The notes: generated from the sequence alone by a model not told the origin. Numbered from the stretch's first letter, positions 17,271 through 25,125 are shown. The stretch is DNA of 64,000 nucleotides from Novosphingobium pentaromativorans US6-1 (GCF_000767465.1 NZ_CP009291.1:3762501-3826500), one strand, 5' to 3'. A program made the numbers and translations.

Positions 17271-19328
17271 ATGAAACCGACACGTATTCTCGCTGTGGCG
17301 GGGTTTTGCCTCGCCGCGATTTGCGCCAATGGCGCCGCAGCGCAAGAGGAGCGGCCGAGCGTGACGGCGTCATCTCCGGATGGCTCGCTGGTGCTTTCGG
17401 TCACGACCGACAACGATGCGCGCCCGACATGGTCGCTATCGCGTAAGGGCAAGCTGCTGATTGCGCCCAGCAAATTGGGCTTCGTCCTGACCGATGGCCT
17501 CAACATGGTGCGCGGCTTTTCCATTTCCGGCAGCGAGAAAGCGTCTGCCGACGACACCTGGGAGCAGCCCTGGGGGGAGCGCCGCTTCGTGCGCGACCAC
17601 TACAACGAGGTCGTTGTGCGTTTCCAGCAGTCGCAAGTGCAGGGCGCGCGGCGTATGAACGTGCGCTTCCGGCTTTTCGATAACGGCATCGGCTTTCGCT
17701 ACGAACTGCCCGAGCAGCCCGCGCTCAAGACCATGCGCATTGCCGAGGAGACGACCGAGTTCGACATCGTCCCCAAGGGCAAGGCCTGGTGGATTCCGGG
17801 CGGCGAATGGAATCGCTACGAACAGGTCTATCAGGAGACGCCGATCGATGCGGTTTCCACCGCGCATACGCCGATCACCATGCGGCTGGATGACGGCACG
17901 CACCTCTCGTTCCATGAAGCGGCGCTGGTCGACTATGCCGGCTACTGGTTCAAGCGCGCGAGCGGGCAGCTCTTCCGCACCGAGCTGGCGCCGGGATCGG
18001 ACAGCGCGAAAGTCGTGCGTGACCTGCCTTTTGCCACGCCATGGCGAACGGTCCGCATTGCGAATGACGCTGCCGGTCTGGTCGAGAACGACCTCGAGCT
18101 CAACCTCAACGAGCCCAACAAGCTGGGCGATGTGAGCTGGTTCAAGCCGGCGCGCTATATCGGCATCTGGTGGGGCATGATCCGCGGCGACTGGAGCTGG
18201 GCGGAAGGACCTCGCCATGGTGCCACGACGAAGCGGACGAAGCAGTACATCGATTATGCTGCGCAGCATGGCTTTCGCGGCGTACTCGTCGAAGGCTGGA
18301 ACAAAGGCTGGAACGGCGACTGGTTCGGCCACGGCGATGATTTCAGTTTCACCCAGCCCACGCCCGATTTCGACCTCGAGGGGCTCAGCGCCTATGCAGC
18401 CAGAAAGGGTGTGCACCTGATCGGCCACCATGAGACCGGCGGCAACATCGCCAACTACGAACCGCAGCTCGACGACGCCATGGCGCTTTACGGAAAGCTG
18501 GGCGTCGACGTGGTCAAGACCGGCTACGTCGCCGATGCCGGCGGGATCATCGCCCCCGGAAACAAGCCGGGCGAAACGAAGATGGTCTGGCACGATGGCC
18601 AGCGCATGGTGAACCACTATCTCGATGTCGTGAAAGTCGCTGCGCAGCATCACGTCGCGGTCAATTCGCATGAACCGGTGAAGGATACCGGCCTGCGACG
18701 CACTTATCCCAACTGGGTCTCGCGCGAGGGTGCGCGCGGTATGGAGTACAATGCCTGGGGGACTTTCGCCAACGGGCCGGACCATGAACCCACGCTCGTC
18801 TATACGCGCATGCTGTCCGGGCCGATGGATTTCACTCCCGGCGTGCTCAGCCTGGAGGGGGCGGAACATGCCCCCTTGGCCTCGACTCTGGCCAAGCAGC
18901 TCGGGCTCTATCTCGCGCTCTATTCACCGATCCAGATGGCGGCCGATTTCGTTGAAAACCTCAAGGCCCATCCGCGCGAGATGGAATTCATCGAACATGT
19001 GCCGACCGACTGGGCCGAAAGTCACCTGATCGCAGGCCAGGTTGGCGATTATGCGATCTTCGCCCGCAAGGATCGCAACGGGCCGGAATGGTTCGTGGGC
19101 GGCGTGAACGATGCCACCGCGCGCAAGGTCACGCTCGACTTCGACTTCCTCGATGCTGGCAAGACCTACGAGGCCAGGATCTGGAAGGACGGCGAGGGCG
19201 CAACTTACCAGACCGAGGCCCGCCACCGAATTGCCTATGACACCCAAGCGGTGCGCAAGGGCGACAGGATCGAGATCTGGCTGGCCCCGGGCGGCGGTAC
19301 GGCCATGCGCCTCATCCCGCAGGATTGA
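17271..19328 (+). CDS. GH97 family glucosidase (SusB-like)
   Basis: The 685-residue protein carries a signal peptide (residues 1 to about 24, ending GAAA) and the three-part GH97 architecture: N-terminal beta-sandwich (about 28-280), catalytic barrel (RYIGIWWGMIRGDWSWAEG onward), and a short C-terminal sandwich. Two Glu residues in conserved context, E468 in NSHEPVKDTG and E492 in GMEYNAW, match the inverting, calcium-dependent SusB-type enzymes rather than the retaining Asp type; I assign this by motif only. It cleaves alpha-glucans in the periplasm. It is the last gene of the maltodextrin operon and the last host gene before the prophage. Confidence 0.9.
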   Translation: MKPTRILAVAGFCLAAICANGAAAQEERPSVTASSPDGSLVLSVTTDNDARPTWSLSRKGKLLIAPSKLGFVLTDGLNMVRGFSISGSEKASADDTWEQPWGERRFVRDHYNEVVVRFQQSQVQGARRMNVRFRLFDNGIGFRYELPEQPALKTMRIAEETTEFDIVPKGKAWWIPGGEWNRYEQVYQETPIDAVSTAHTPITMRLDDGTHLSFHEAALVDYAGYWFKRASGQLFRTELAPGSDSAKVVRDLPFATPWRTVRIANDAAGLVENDLELNLNEPNKLGDVSWFKPARYIGIWWGMIRGDWSWAEGPRHGATTKRTKQYIDYAAQHGFRGVLVEGWNKGWNGDWFGHGDDFSFTQPTPDFDLEGLSAYAARKGVHLIGHHETGGNIANYEPQLDDAMALYGKLGVDVVKTGYVADAGGIIAPGNKPGETKMVWHDGQRMVNHYLDVVKVAAQHHVAVNSHEPVKDTGLRRTYPNWVSREGARGMEYNAWGTFANGPDHEPTLVYTRMLSGPMDFTPGVLSLEGAEHAPLASTLAKQLGLYLALYSPIQMAADFVENLKAHPREMEFIEHVPTDWAESHLIAGQVGDYAIFARKDRNGPEWFVGGVNDATARKVTLDFDFLDAGKTYEARIWKDGEGATYQTEARHRIAYDTQAVRKGDRIEIWLAPGGGTAMRLIPQD

Positions 19329-19440
19329 CGGACCTGCGATAGCGCAAAAGCACAGACGGGGGCGCAGGGCACGGCTTTGCGCTCCCACTGGTACATGGGA
19401 GCTGCAAGAAAGGGCGAGCCGGGCTGATCGGAAGTCGAGT

Positions 19441-19487
<47 letters not shown>

Positions 19488-19596
19488 TGCATAGATACCA
19501 GCCGATTCAATGGCATAGGCGTAAACCAGTGTCCTTATCGGGACAATGGAATCAATGGCTTACTAAACGAGTGTAAACCGCTCGGGCCTCTTTGTC

Positions 19597-19869
19597 ATGC
19601 GTGATTGGCAAGCCGACGCGCCGCGCATGATAGCCGCCATTCATGCTGATATGCCCGGCTGCACGCCGGACGAATTGCGCAAGGCGCTGCGCAAGAAGGC
19701 GTGGGAATTCCACTGCGGGACATCGTGGGGGAAGCGCGTCTGGTCGAAGCACTGTCGGATCTACCTGGCGAAGCTCACCGGCAACGGGGCCTATCGCGGC
19801 GACGGCCGGGCCACCCAATGGCCAGACGACATCATCTTCCCGTTCAGGGACGTCAATCCTGACAATTGA
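19597..19869 (+). CDS. Hypothetical phage protein (90 aa)
   Basis: The 90-residue basic protein, rich in Trp, Lys and Arg, is the first gene inside attL. I do not recognise the family. No membrane segment or signal peptide is present. It is followed after 50 bases by the DHH phosphoesterase gene on the same strand, with a GAAGGG upstream of that gene. Confidence 0.65.
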   Translation: MRDWQADAPRMIAAIHADMPGCTPDELRKALRKKAWEFHCGTSWGKRVWSKHCRIYLAKLTGNGAYRGDGRATQWPDDIIFPFRDVNPDN

Positions 19870-19919
19870 AACTGCGGCGCCGCAACGTGCGGCCCCGCCC
19901 GTGTGAAGGGTGTTAAGAC

Positions 19920-21416
19920 ATGGAAAACGGCGAAATTACGTCAGCCACTTCCGGAACAGATCATGATTCAAGCGAGAACGAAGCGCGATCTGCTGACCAT
20001 TTGCTGACCACCGATCATTCTGTTGATGCCATCAAGATGATCGCCGACCAGTGGTCTCCTGACCTGATCATATACCACGACAAATGCGCCGATGGTATCG
20101 TCGCGGCCTGGGCATGCTGGCGCCGCTGGGGAAATCAGCCTGCCTATCTCGCGTGCAACTATGGCATGTCGCCGCCGGAGGTCGACGCCATCCTCGGCCG
20201 CAACATCCTGATCGTCGACTTCTCGTTTCCCGAGGAGGATTTGCGGGCGATGATCGCGCTAGGCGCGCAGTCGATCGTGATACTCGATCATCACAAAACA
20301 GCGCAGGCGGCGCTTGAGCCTTTCCAGGTATTTGCGGCGCGGCCCGAACGGTTCACGCCCGAAGTCGCCGCATCGATGTTCAACGACCTGCAGATCGGAG
20401 GATACCCTCCAATCCTTGCACTGTTCGACATGGAGCGCAGCGGCGCGCGCATGGCGTGGGATTTCGCCAGCCGGTTCACGTTCACGCCGCGACTCGTCGA
20501 ACTCGCCGAGCAGTATGACCTCTGGCGCTTCCAGCCGGGCGAGCACTCCCCAGCCGAGGCGCTGCACGTCGAGATCCAGGCGGGCGAGATGACGGTCGAG
20601 CGCATGGAGGTGCTGGACGGACAACTCACACTCGATGATCGTCCAATCGAGCGCGGCCGGGCCATCTTGCGGTGGAAGGACCAGCTCGTGCAGGAGATCG
20701 CTGCACGTGCCCACCTGCGGACCGTGGCGGGCGTTCCGGACGTAATTGCCGTCGAGTGCCCTTACTCGCTCGTGTCGGCCGTCGGGCACTACCTCCTCGA
20801 CCAGCATCCCGCCGCACCGTTCGCCGCGATGTCGGTGAGCGGAGAGAAGTCCGTCACCTGGTCTCTGCGCAGCCACGACGACCGCACCGACGTCAGCGAG
20901 GTGGCGAAGAGCATGGGCGGCGGAGGGCACCGCAACGCGGCAGGGTTCCGAGAGAACATGGTCGACGATGCTGCCGCATTGGCAGCCAAGGTCACGCAGC
21001 AGGGCGCCGATCTCGTCTATCAGGCGAAGATGCTCGAGCGCGTGCGCGACGGCCTGCTTTTCATGGACGAACTCGATGACGAAGGCGACCGCGTCTACTT
21101 CCGCAGCACCAACCACGCCGACCACTTCCGCGATCTCTACCGCGATCTACGCGATTGGGATATGGAGCGCGCTGTTTTCCCGGCCGAGGACCGTGACCTC
21201 TATGCTGAGATGCGGGCGCTGCGGGCTGAGAATGACCGGCTCTACGATCTAATCAAGAATCCGCCGAAGCACGATTACTGGAAGCCCGGCGATCCCGACT
21301 GCCCGCGCGAGATTAAGGCCGGCAACGGCGAACTTCACACGCTGCGCTGCAAGGTATGCGGGCAGGACAGTCCGCGCGATGTGATCTGCCGTGCTGGTTT
21401 GGGAGACGTGGCATGA
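19920..21416 (+). CDS. DHH-DHHA1 family phosphoesterase
   Basis: The 498-residue protein has the DHH core motifs: HDKCADG (residues 53-59), a metal Asp at about 100 (LIVDFSF), and the DHH triad at 123-125 (ILDHHKT). The DHHA1 nucleic-acid/nucleotide site GGGGHRNAAGF follows near 331-341. The remaining 150 residues hold a helical stretch and a CxxC-x10-C element near the end (CKVCGQDSPRDVIC), possibly a zinc ribbon. The family includes nanoRNases, RecJ and cyclic-dinucleotide or pApA hydrolases. Its position at the prophage edge, apart from replication genes, suggests an accessory role, such as degrading short oligonucleotides or cyclic nucleotide signals. The exact substrate cannot be read from sequence. 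Confidence 0.88.
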   Translation: MENGEITSATSGTDHDSSENEARSADHLLTTDHSVDAIKMIADQWSPDLIIYHDKCADGIVAAWACWRRWGNQPAYLACNYGMSPPEVDAILGRNILIVDFSFPEEDLRAMIALGAQSIVILDHHKTAQAALEPFQVFAARPERFTPEVAASMFNDLQIGGYPPILALFDMERSGARMAWDFASRFTFTPRLVELAEQYDLWRFQPGEHSPAEALHVEIQAGEMTVERMEVLDGQLTLDDRPIERGRAILRWKDQLVQEIAARAHLRTVAGVPDVIAVECPYSLVSAVGHYLLDQHPAAPFAAMSVSGEKSVTWSLRSHDDRTDVSEVAKSMGGGGHRNAAGFRENMVDDAAALAAKVTQQGADLVYQAKMLERVRDGLLFMDELDDEGDRVYFRSTNHADHFRDLYRDLRDWDMERAVFPAEDRDLYAEMRALRAENDRLYDLIKNPPKHDYWKPGDPDCPREIKAGNGELHTLRCKVCGQDSPRDVICRAGLGDVA

Positions 21417-21676
21417 AGAAGCCGAGCAAGCGCAAGGCCATACGTCAGCAGGAATCTGACAACGCCTATCGCCTGCATTCCAGCCGGGCGCGGCATGCGG
21501 CGCGGTATCGCTCAACATACGTGCGCGAGAACTGGCGGGATTACAGGCGCCCAGTGCAGCCGAGCGCAGGCGTGGGACTTGGTCTCGCATTGGAGACGGC
21601 GCCCACCGGGACTGATCCTCTTTGGATTAGTATAGTCAATCTGGTACCGACCTCTGATCCGGAGTCGCGGCCATGA
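21413..21676 (+). CDS. Hypothetical small basic protein
   Basis: The 87-residue product starts with an ATGA overlap on the DHH gene, so it is probably translated with it. Its N-terminal half is strongly basic (MKKPSKRKAIRQQ and an Arg/Tyr-rich stretch); the C-terminal half is neutral. No family recognised. The overlap suggests a functional link with the phosphoesterase. Confidence 0.6.
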   Translation: MKKPSKRKAIRQQESDNAYRLHSSRARHAARYRSTYVRENWRDYRRPVQPSAGVGLGLALETAPTGTDPLWISIVNLVPTSDPESRP

Positions 21677-21686
21677 GGGGGCGCCT

Positions 21687-22031
21687 GTGCAAAAGTTCAA
21701 GATCGCGGGAACTCTTGCCTCGTCATTACCAGCCGGCATTGGCTCTTACATCATTCAGCGCGCGCTCGCGACATCTAGGGTTTTTGACCCTCTTGCAGAT
21801 GCAATCGGACGGAGGCTGGCTGTGACGTTTTCATCAGAAGCGGCCGCATGGGTTGTTGCTTTGGTCGTGTTCCTGGTCTTTTATGCTTTCTTGTGTTGGC
21901 TTATCTGGAGAAGGCCAAAGCCCGACGATCCGGAAAAGATAACGCAATCTGGGCCCACATTGGGGGGTGACCATTATGAGCAACATAATGTATTGGGACC
22001 CAACGAGATGAATATCGACCGGAAGGTGTGA
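21687..22031 (+). CDS. Putative membrane protein of a low-GC two-gene cassette
   Basis: The 114-residue protein starts at GTG 21687. It has a hydrophobic N-terminal stretch (SSLPAGIGSYIIQRALA), a strong membrane helix (about residues 52-73: AAWVVALVVFLVFYAFLCWLI) and a polar tail ending with an Asn/His/Gly-rich motif (GDHYEQHNVLGPNEMN). The DNA is clearly poorer in GC than the flanking phage genes, a sign of separate origin. Its stop overlaps the next start (TGATG). No known family recognised; a superinfection-exclusion or defence membrane component is possible but unproven. Confidence 0.6.
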   Translation: MQKFKIAGTLASSLPAGIGSYIIQRALATSRVFDPLADAIGRRLAVTFSSEAAAWVVALVVFLVFYAFLCWLIWRRPKPDDPEKITQSGPTLGGDHYEQHNVLGPNEMNIDRKV

Positions 22032-22339
22032 TGGGCGACACATTTAATCAAAGCAATGTGCATGGGGACAACATCATTAACTTGGGTCGCCAGCCTTTTC
22101 AGTTAACTCAGGGATTTCTTGAGCAAATTGCGGGCGAGCTGAATAAAGCGCAGCTGGTCAACCTGAAAACAGCCGGGAAAGACAAAGATAAAGTAGAAAT
22201 GGGCAAATCCGTTGCCGGATATCTGGCGGCTCAGGGCTTCAAGGTAGCCCATAAACATGCCTATGATTTAATTAATATTCCACCTCTACCTAAACCCCTC
22301 TACATTGCCGGCAATAATGTGACATTCGATCCGACATGA
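22031..22339 (+). CDS. Hypothetical protein of the low-GC cassette
   Basis: The 102-residue cytosolic protein starts at ATG 22031, coupled to the membrane protein by TGATG. The N-terminus has a motif (NQSNVHGDNIINLG) that resembles the Asn/His/Gly motif at the end of its partner, suggesting that the two interact or share a short module. The body is Lys-rich and helical, and it ends in a Pro-rich strand segment. DNA base composition is near 46% GC by eye, against over 60% around it. Function unknown. Confidence 0.6.
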   Translation: MGDTFNQSNVHGDNIINLGRQPFQLTQGFLEQIAGELNKAQLVNLKTAGKDKDKVEMGKSVAGYLAAQGFKVAHKHAYDLINIPPLPKPLYIAGNNVTFDPT

Positions 22340-22431
22340 TCGATCCCAACAACTAAAGAGCTTGGGCAAGCCAGATACCCCTATTCCTCGCCGCGGCAGC
22401 CTGCATCGCCTACGTCCACGACGGCGACACG

Positions 22432-22737
22432 GTGCGCCTGTGTGATGGCGAGCGGATCCGGGTGGAGAACATCGACGCGCCGGAGCTCAGCGGGTCCTCT
22501 CGCTGCTCCGCGCAGTCACGCCAGCGCCTGGCCGGCTCGAACAATCCGCCATGGTGCGACTTCGCCCTGGGCGAGCGGTCGCGCGATGCACTGGCGGATT
22601 TCTTGTCGCGTGGTCCGGTGACCGTGTCGCGCAACGGCACCGATCGGTACGGCCGGACGCTCGCCACACTGTCAGTCAATGGCCGGGACGCTGGCCGCTA
22701 TCTCGTGTCGCTGGGACTGGCGCGCGTCTGGCAATAA
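22432..22737 (+). CDS. Thermonuclease (SNase)-like nuclease, start uncertain or displaced
   Basis: The staphylococcal-nuclease fold residues are present: Arg in RIRVENIDAPE, Glu in LGERSRDAL and Arg in DRYGRTLA match the catalytic Arg/Glu/Arg set. The annotated GTG at 22432 gives 101 residues but cuts off the DGDT metal motif, which lies just upstream in frame (AYVHDGDTVRL, after a hydrophobic LFLAAAAC). That upstream frame is open back to 22357 but has no ATG, GTG or TTG; a TAA at 22354 separates it from an in-frame ATG at 22336. The gene may therefore have lost its start, perhaps when the low-GC cassette was inserted. It may be a pseudogene, or use a rare start such as ATA 22375. Confidence 0.65.
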   Translation: MRLCDGERIRVENIDAPELSGSSRCSAQSRQRLAGSNNPPWCDFALGERSRDALADFLSRGPVTVSRNGTDRYGRTLATLSVNGRDAGRYLVSLGLARVWQ

Positions 22738-22740
22738 AAA

Positions 22741-22762
22741 GGGCCCGGAGTCACCCGGGCCC
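22741..22762 (-). terminator. Intrinsic terminator (minus strand)
   Basis: A perfect 8-bp stem GGGCCCGG/CCGGGCCC with loop AGTCAC. On the minus strand it is followed directly by TTTTTATT, so it best terminates leftward (late-operon) transcription; on the plus strand no T run follows the nuclease gene. It could close the late transcript that begins in the terminase region. Confidence 0.75.
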
Positions 22763-23077
22763 GAGTTGGGAGTCGGCAGTTGAAATTACGGAGTGGCCGA
22801 GCGCTGGCCCTCCGATCTACTGCGCCGCAACAGTAATCCTTTCGCAACTGCGAAGTAAGCCCCTTTTTGGTAACATTTTGATCTCAGGGGATGAATGGCC
22901 GATGCAGAGGCTTGGACAAGGGGGACCCGGTGCGGTCCGGGCCCCTAGTCTGAGTGCGAAACCGCCTTATTGAAGGAGGCCGGACGAGCTTGTCCTTCTG
23001 GCGACCGCCCTCTGATTTTACCCCGCCATACCCGCTTAGGCCACAGTCCGACTCCGCTATGTCTGGTCGCTCTTTCG
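22763..23077. other. Noncoding stretch with several hairpins
   Basis: No credible coding frame was found. Several pairings are visible: CGGAG...CTCCG near 22785-22818, GGGGACCCGG...CCGGGCCCC near 22920-22948 (one bulge), and GGAC-GAGCTT-GTCC near 22981-22995. These might fold a small RNA or leader of the gene at 23108. There is no proof of transcription. Confidence 0.3.
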
Positions 23078-23092
23078 GAACATAGTAGGAAC
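23078..23092. promoter_or_regulatory. SOS (LexA) box-like sequence
   Basis: GAAC-ATAGTAG-GAAC is an exact GAAC-N7-GAAC direct repeat, which on the other strand is GTTC-N7-GTTC, the LexA box of alphaproteobacteria. It ends 15 bases before the ATG at 23108, a position suited to repression. The match is eight defined bases, so chance cannot be excluded. Confidence 0.5.
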
Positions 23093-23107
23093 ATGTAGAG
23101 AGCGGGC

Positions 23108-23374
23108 ATGACCTACCTCTCCCGATTCTCCACCATGTCCGACGACGAGATCGTCGACGAAGCTCAGCGCCGCTTTGATCGCGTGAAGGAATCGACCAGC
23201 GCCGACATGGGCCTGATCGAGCTGCGCAACATCATGCCCGAGATGATCGGACGGCTACGCAAGCATGCCGACACGATGCGCGACCTGGTCGAGATACCCG
23301 AGTACGATCTCAGCGATCCGGCGCACGTGCAGATGCTGCTTCAGCAGGCCGGGAAGATCCGGCAGCCTGACTAA
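23108..23374 (+). CDS. Hypothetical protein, possibly SOS-regulated
   Basis: The 88-residue, acidic, mostly helical protein (MSDDEIVDEAQRRFDR, then ELRNIMPEMIGRLRKHADTMRDL) has no membrane segment and no recognised family. It is an isolated plus-strand gene facing the lysis genes, with an SOS-box-like sequence just upstream. Induction by DNA damage would be expected if that box is real. Confidence 0.6.
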   Translation: MTYLSRFSTMSDDEIVDEAQRRFDRVKESTSADMGLIELRNIMPEMIGRLRKHADTMRDLVEIPEYDLSDPAHVQMLLQQAGKIRQPD

Positions 23375-23381
23375 CCGCGGT

Positions 23382-23549
23382 TCACCAACGCAGGGCGGTC
23401 GCGATGAGAACGACGACGGCAACCACAATCAGCACCAGCGTCATGCCCAGCCGGATTTCGCGCGAGCTTTGATCGCGTCCTATGTCCATCTCAGTCTCGC
23501 TGGGATGTTTTATTTCCTCAATCACGTCGTCAAGGTCTGGCTTGTCCAC
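23382..23549 (-). CDS. Small single-span membrane protein (55 aa)
   Basis: A GTG start at 23549 has an excellent Shine-Dalgarno (AAGGAG, six bases upstream). The product has an acidic N-terminal half (DKPDLDDVIEEIKHP), a basic patch (SSREIRLG) and one membrane helix (MTLVLIVVAVVVLIATALRW) at the C-terminus. It is the last gene of the lysis cassette, after Rz1. It could be a regulator of lysis or an accessory holin-type protein. No family recognised. Confidence 0.65.
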   Translation of the reverse strand: MDKPDLDDVIEEIKHPSETEMDIGRDQSSREIRLGMTLVLIVVAVVVLIATALRW

Positions 23550-23574
23550 CGTCCGCTCCTTCGCGCCCGATCCC

Positions 23575-23583
23575 TACGGACAC
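23575..23583 (-). repeat. Stop-associated repeat copy (divergent)
   Basis: On the minus strand GTGTCCGTAGG resembles the CGTCCGTAGAG element found after several late-gene stops. Here it lies ten bases after the Rz1 stop and departs from the consensus at one core position, so it is the weakest copy. Confidence 0.35.
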
Positions 23584-23593
23584 GATTTAAGCA

Positions 23594-23899
23594 TTACTTG
23601 CCGTGAGTTGAAGGCCACGCCTCGACGGTTCGATGATGGCGGCCGGCGCACTCGCCATAGAGCGAAATAAGCGCGTTCTCCCAGATCGATCGCTCAGGGT
23701 CGATCAGCGGAACCGGCGCCACCGGCAGTGGCGGACACGCCTGGCGCAGGTTCGCCTGCAGCTCGGGCGTTGGCGGAACGGACGGCGTCGTTGAGCACGC
23801 CGCGGACATCATCACCAACAGCGCAATCGGCAGGCACCGGCCGGTCGCGATAGATCTCGCGGATCGTGCTTTCGCGCACGTTGGTCTGCACTCGTGCAT
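23594..23899 (-). CDS. Rz1-like outer-membrane spanin lipoprotein, nested in Rz
   Basis: The frame is +1 relative to the Rz-like gene and begins inside it. ATG 23899 has AGGAG seven bases upstream. The N-terminus is a lipoprotein signal with lipobox SAAC (LPIALLVMMSAAC), followed by a Pro-rich stretch (STTPSVPPTPE, ACPPLPVAPVPL) typical of o-spanins. The 101-residue product extends beyond the Rz stop. Together with Rz it should bridge inner and outer membranes and fuse them in the last step of lysis. An embedded Rz/Rz1 arrangement is common in lambdoid and other phages. Confidence 0.85.
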   Translation of the reverse strand: MHECRPTCAKARSARSIATGRCLPIALLVMMSAACSTTPSVPPTPELQANLRQACPPLPVAPVPLIDPERSIWENALISLYGECAGRHHRTVEAWPSTHGK

Positions 23900-24098
23900 C
23901 TTCTCGCTCCTGCTCATAGGCCTGCGCCGCCGCGTCGATCGTTGCAAGCTGCTCGTTGACGAGCTCGGTCGCCTTCTCGATTCCGGCGAGGACTTCGCTG
24001 TCCCGCTTCCAGTCGCGGACCGTCCAGCCGCCCCAGGCGCCAACGAGGGCAGCTGCTGCAGCCCCGCCGAGGCACCAGCTGATGGGGATAGGGTTCAT
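23694..24098 (-). CDS. Rz-like inner-membrane spanin
   Basis: The 134-residue protein has one N-terminal membrane helix (about residues 6-25) and then a periplasmic coiled-coil region (EVLAGIEKATELVNEQLATI and onwards), as in i-spanins. Its start overlaps the holin-like gene stop by ATGA, and the Rz1 frame is nested inside it. Its function in outer-membrane disruption follows from this layout. Confidence 0.85.
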   Translation of the reverse strand: MNPIPISWCLGGAAAAALVGAWGGWTVRDWKRDSEVLAGIEKATELVNEQLATIDAAAQAYEQEREDARVQTNVRESTIREIYRDRPVPADCAVGDDVRGVLNDAVRSANARAAGEPAPGVSATAGGAGSADRP

Positions 24099-24478
24099 TC
24101 TCCATCGTCCTTGATAGAGGCGGGATCATCCTTGCCGAACTGCAACTCGCGGTCGCCCCACTTGGCGCGCAGCCAGTCGGCACCGAAGACGATCAGCCCC
24201 AAGATCACGGCGAACCATGCGACGAGCGCGGAGTTGAACCGCATTTGCTCCTGGATCAGATCGAAGAGCGGCCGGTAAGCCTCGCCCTGAGCAACAGCGC
24301 GGCGGGCGAAATAGGTGTAGATGAAGTTCTGCCCAGATAGGGAGATCATCCCGCCGATCATGGCGAGCGAGAACAGCGCGCGCATCTGCTGGCGCGTCAG
24401 GTTCACCAAGACAGTTAGGGCGGAGACGACAGCCCGCAGCGGATGGCCGAGCCAGTGCAGGAACTCGCGGACCGTCAT
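24095..24478 (-). CDS. Putative holin (2-TM membrane protein)
   Basis: The 127-residue protein has two likely membrane helices (about 33-50, ALFSLAMIGGMISLSG, and about 84-101, LVAWFAVILGLIVFGADWL) and charged ends. It sits between the endolysin and Rz genes, overlapping both by ATGA, which is the classic holin position. The family is not recognised by sequence, so the call rests on topology and context. Confidence 0.7.
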   Translation of the reverse strand: MTVREFLHWLGHPLRAVVSALTVLVNLTRQQMRALFSLAMIGGMISLSGQNFIYTYFARRAVAQGEAYRPLFDLIQEQMRFNSALVAWFAVILGLIVFGADWLRAKWGDRELQFGKDDPASIKDDGE

Positions 24479-25125
24479 CGCATCGCACTCGCCAGCTTCT
24501 TGTGATAGTCGAACCGCTCGTAGGCCGGGCCGTTGTAGCGACGGGCGAACGCGCGGCAGTCCTCGGGATCGGTGCTCAAGGCACGCAACTCGTCGGCAAG
24601 ACCGAAGGCCTCGATGTACCGGCTGAGCAAATCATAGTGCGCGGCCTCGCTCTCCACCGTCGACACGGCCAGCGCGAACGGGCTTTCATAGCCGAGCTTT
24701 GACCAGTGCAGGCCGAGCACCTGGAACTTGCCCCACGAGCACGAGGAAAAAGCCGCGTCTGGGTCTTTGGCGCAGGCGAGCAGGAGTTTGCCCCAACTGT
24801 CCTCGGAATATCTGCCCCCCGTAGCCTGGCTAAAGGATGACGGCGACCATCGGCCTCCGGTCTGCCTGTGGAACAGGTGGCGCTCGAACAGGATCTTGGG
24901 CCGTCCGCGATCGTCGAATCCGCCGCCTGCGCTCTCAACCTTGGCGACGGCAGCGAGCTGCTTGCCGGAGCAGTGTAGCCGGGAAGCGAAGCTGATCAGA
25001 TCCGCGCTGTTCACGGCCGGCGCGGCAGTGTTGGTAAAGCGTGCGATCAGCGCGGCGCGGCTCTTGGGACCGAACATGCCATCGGCCGCAACGCCAAGTC
25101 TCGACTGCAGGGCGCGAACGTCCAT
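24475..25125 (-). CDS. Endolysin: N-acetylmuramidase (DUF3380-type) with peptidoglycan-binding domain
   Basis: The 216-residue enzyme begins at ATG 25125 in a TGATG overlap with the preceding gene (a GTG one codon earlier is also possible). The N-terminus is a short peptidoglycan-binding repeat (VRALQSRLGVAADGMFGPKSRAAL). The catalytic part, from about residue 45, matches muramidase DUF3380: AAVAKVESAGGGF with the catalytic-position Glu, ILFERHLFHR, SWGKFQVLG and the FARRYNGPAY end motif. It cleaves the glycan backbone of host peptidoglycan at lysis. No signal peptide is seen, so it should depend on the holin. Confidence 0.92.
   Translation of the reverse strand: MDVRALQSRLGVAADGMFGPKSRAALIARFTNTAAPAVNSADLISFASRLHCSGKQLAAVAKVESAGGGFDDRGRPKILFERHLFHRQTGGRWSPSSFSQATGGRYSEDSWGKLLLACAKDPDAAFSSCSWGKFQVLGLHWSKLGYESPFALAVSTVESEAAHYDLLSRYIEAFGLADELRALSTDPEDCRAFARRYNGPAYERFDYHKKLASAMR

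Noticed and set aside
19381..19402. GCTCCCA/TGGGAGC hairpin after the GH97 gene as a terminator
   Set aside because: No T tract follows and the stem is only 7 bp; possible but not supported.
19521..19579. Direct repeats GTAAACC next to attL as integrase arm sites
   Set aside because: Only two 7-base copies; no integrase in the window to relate them to.
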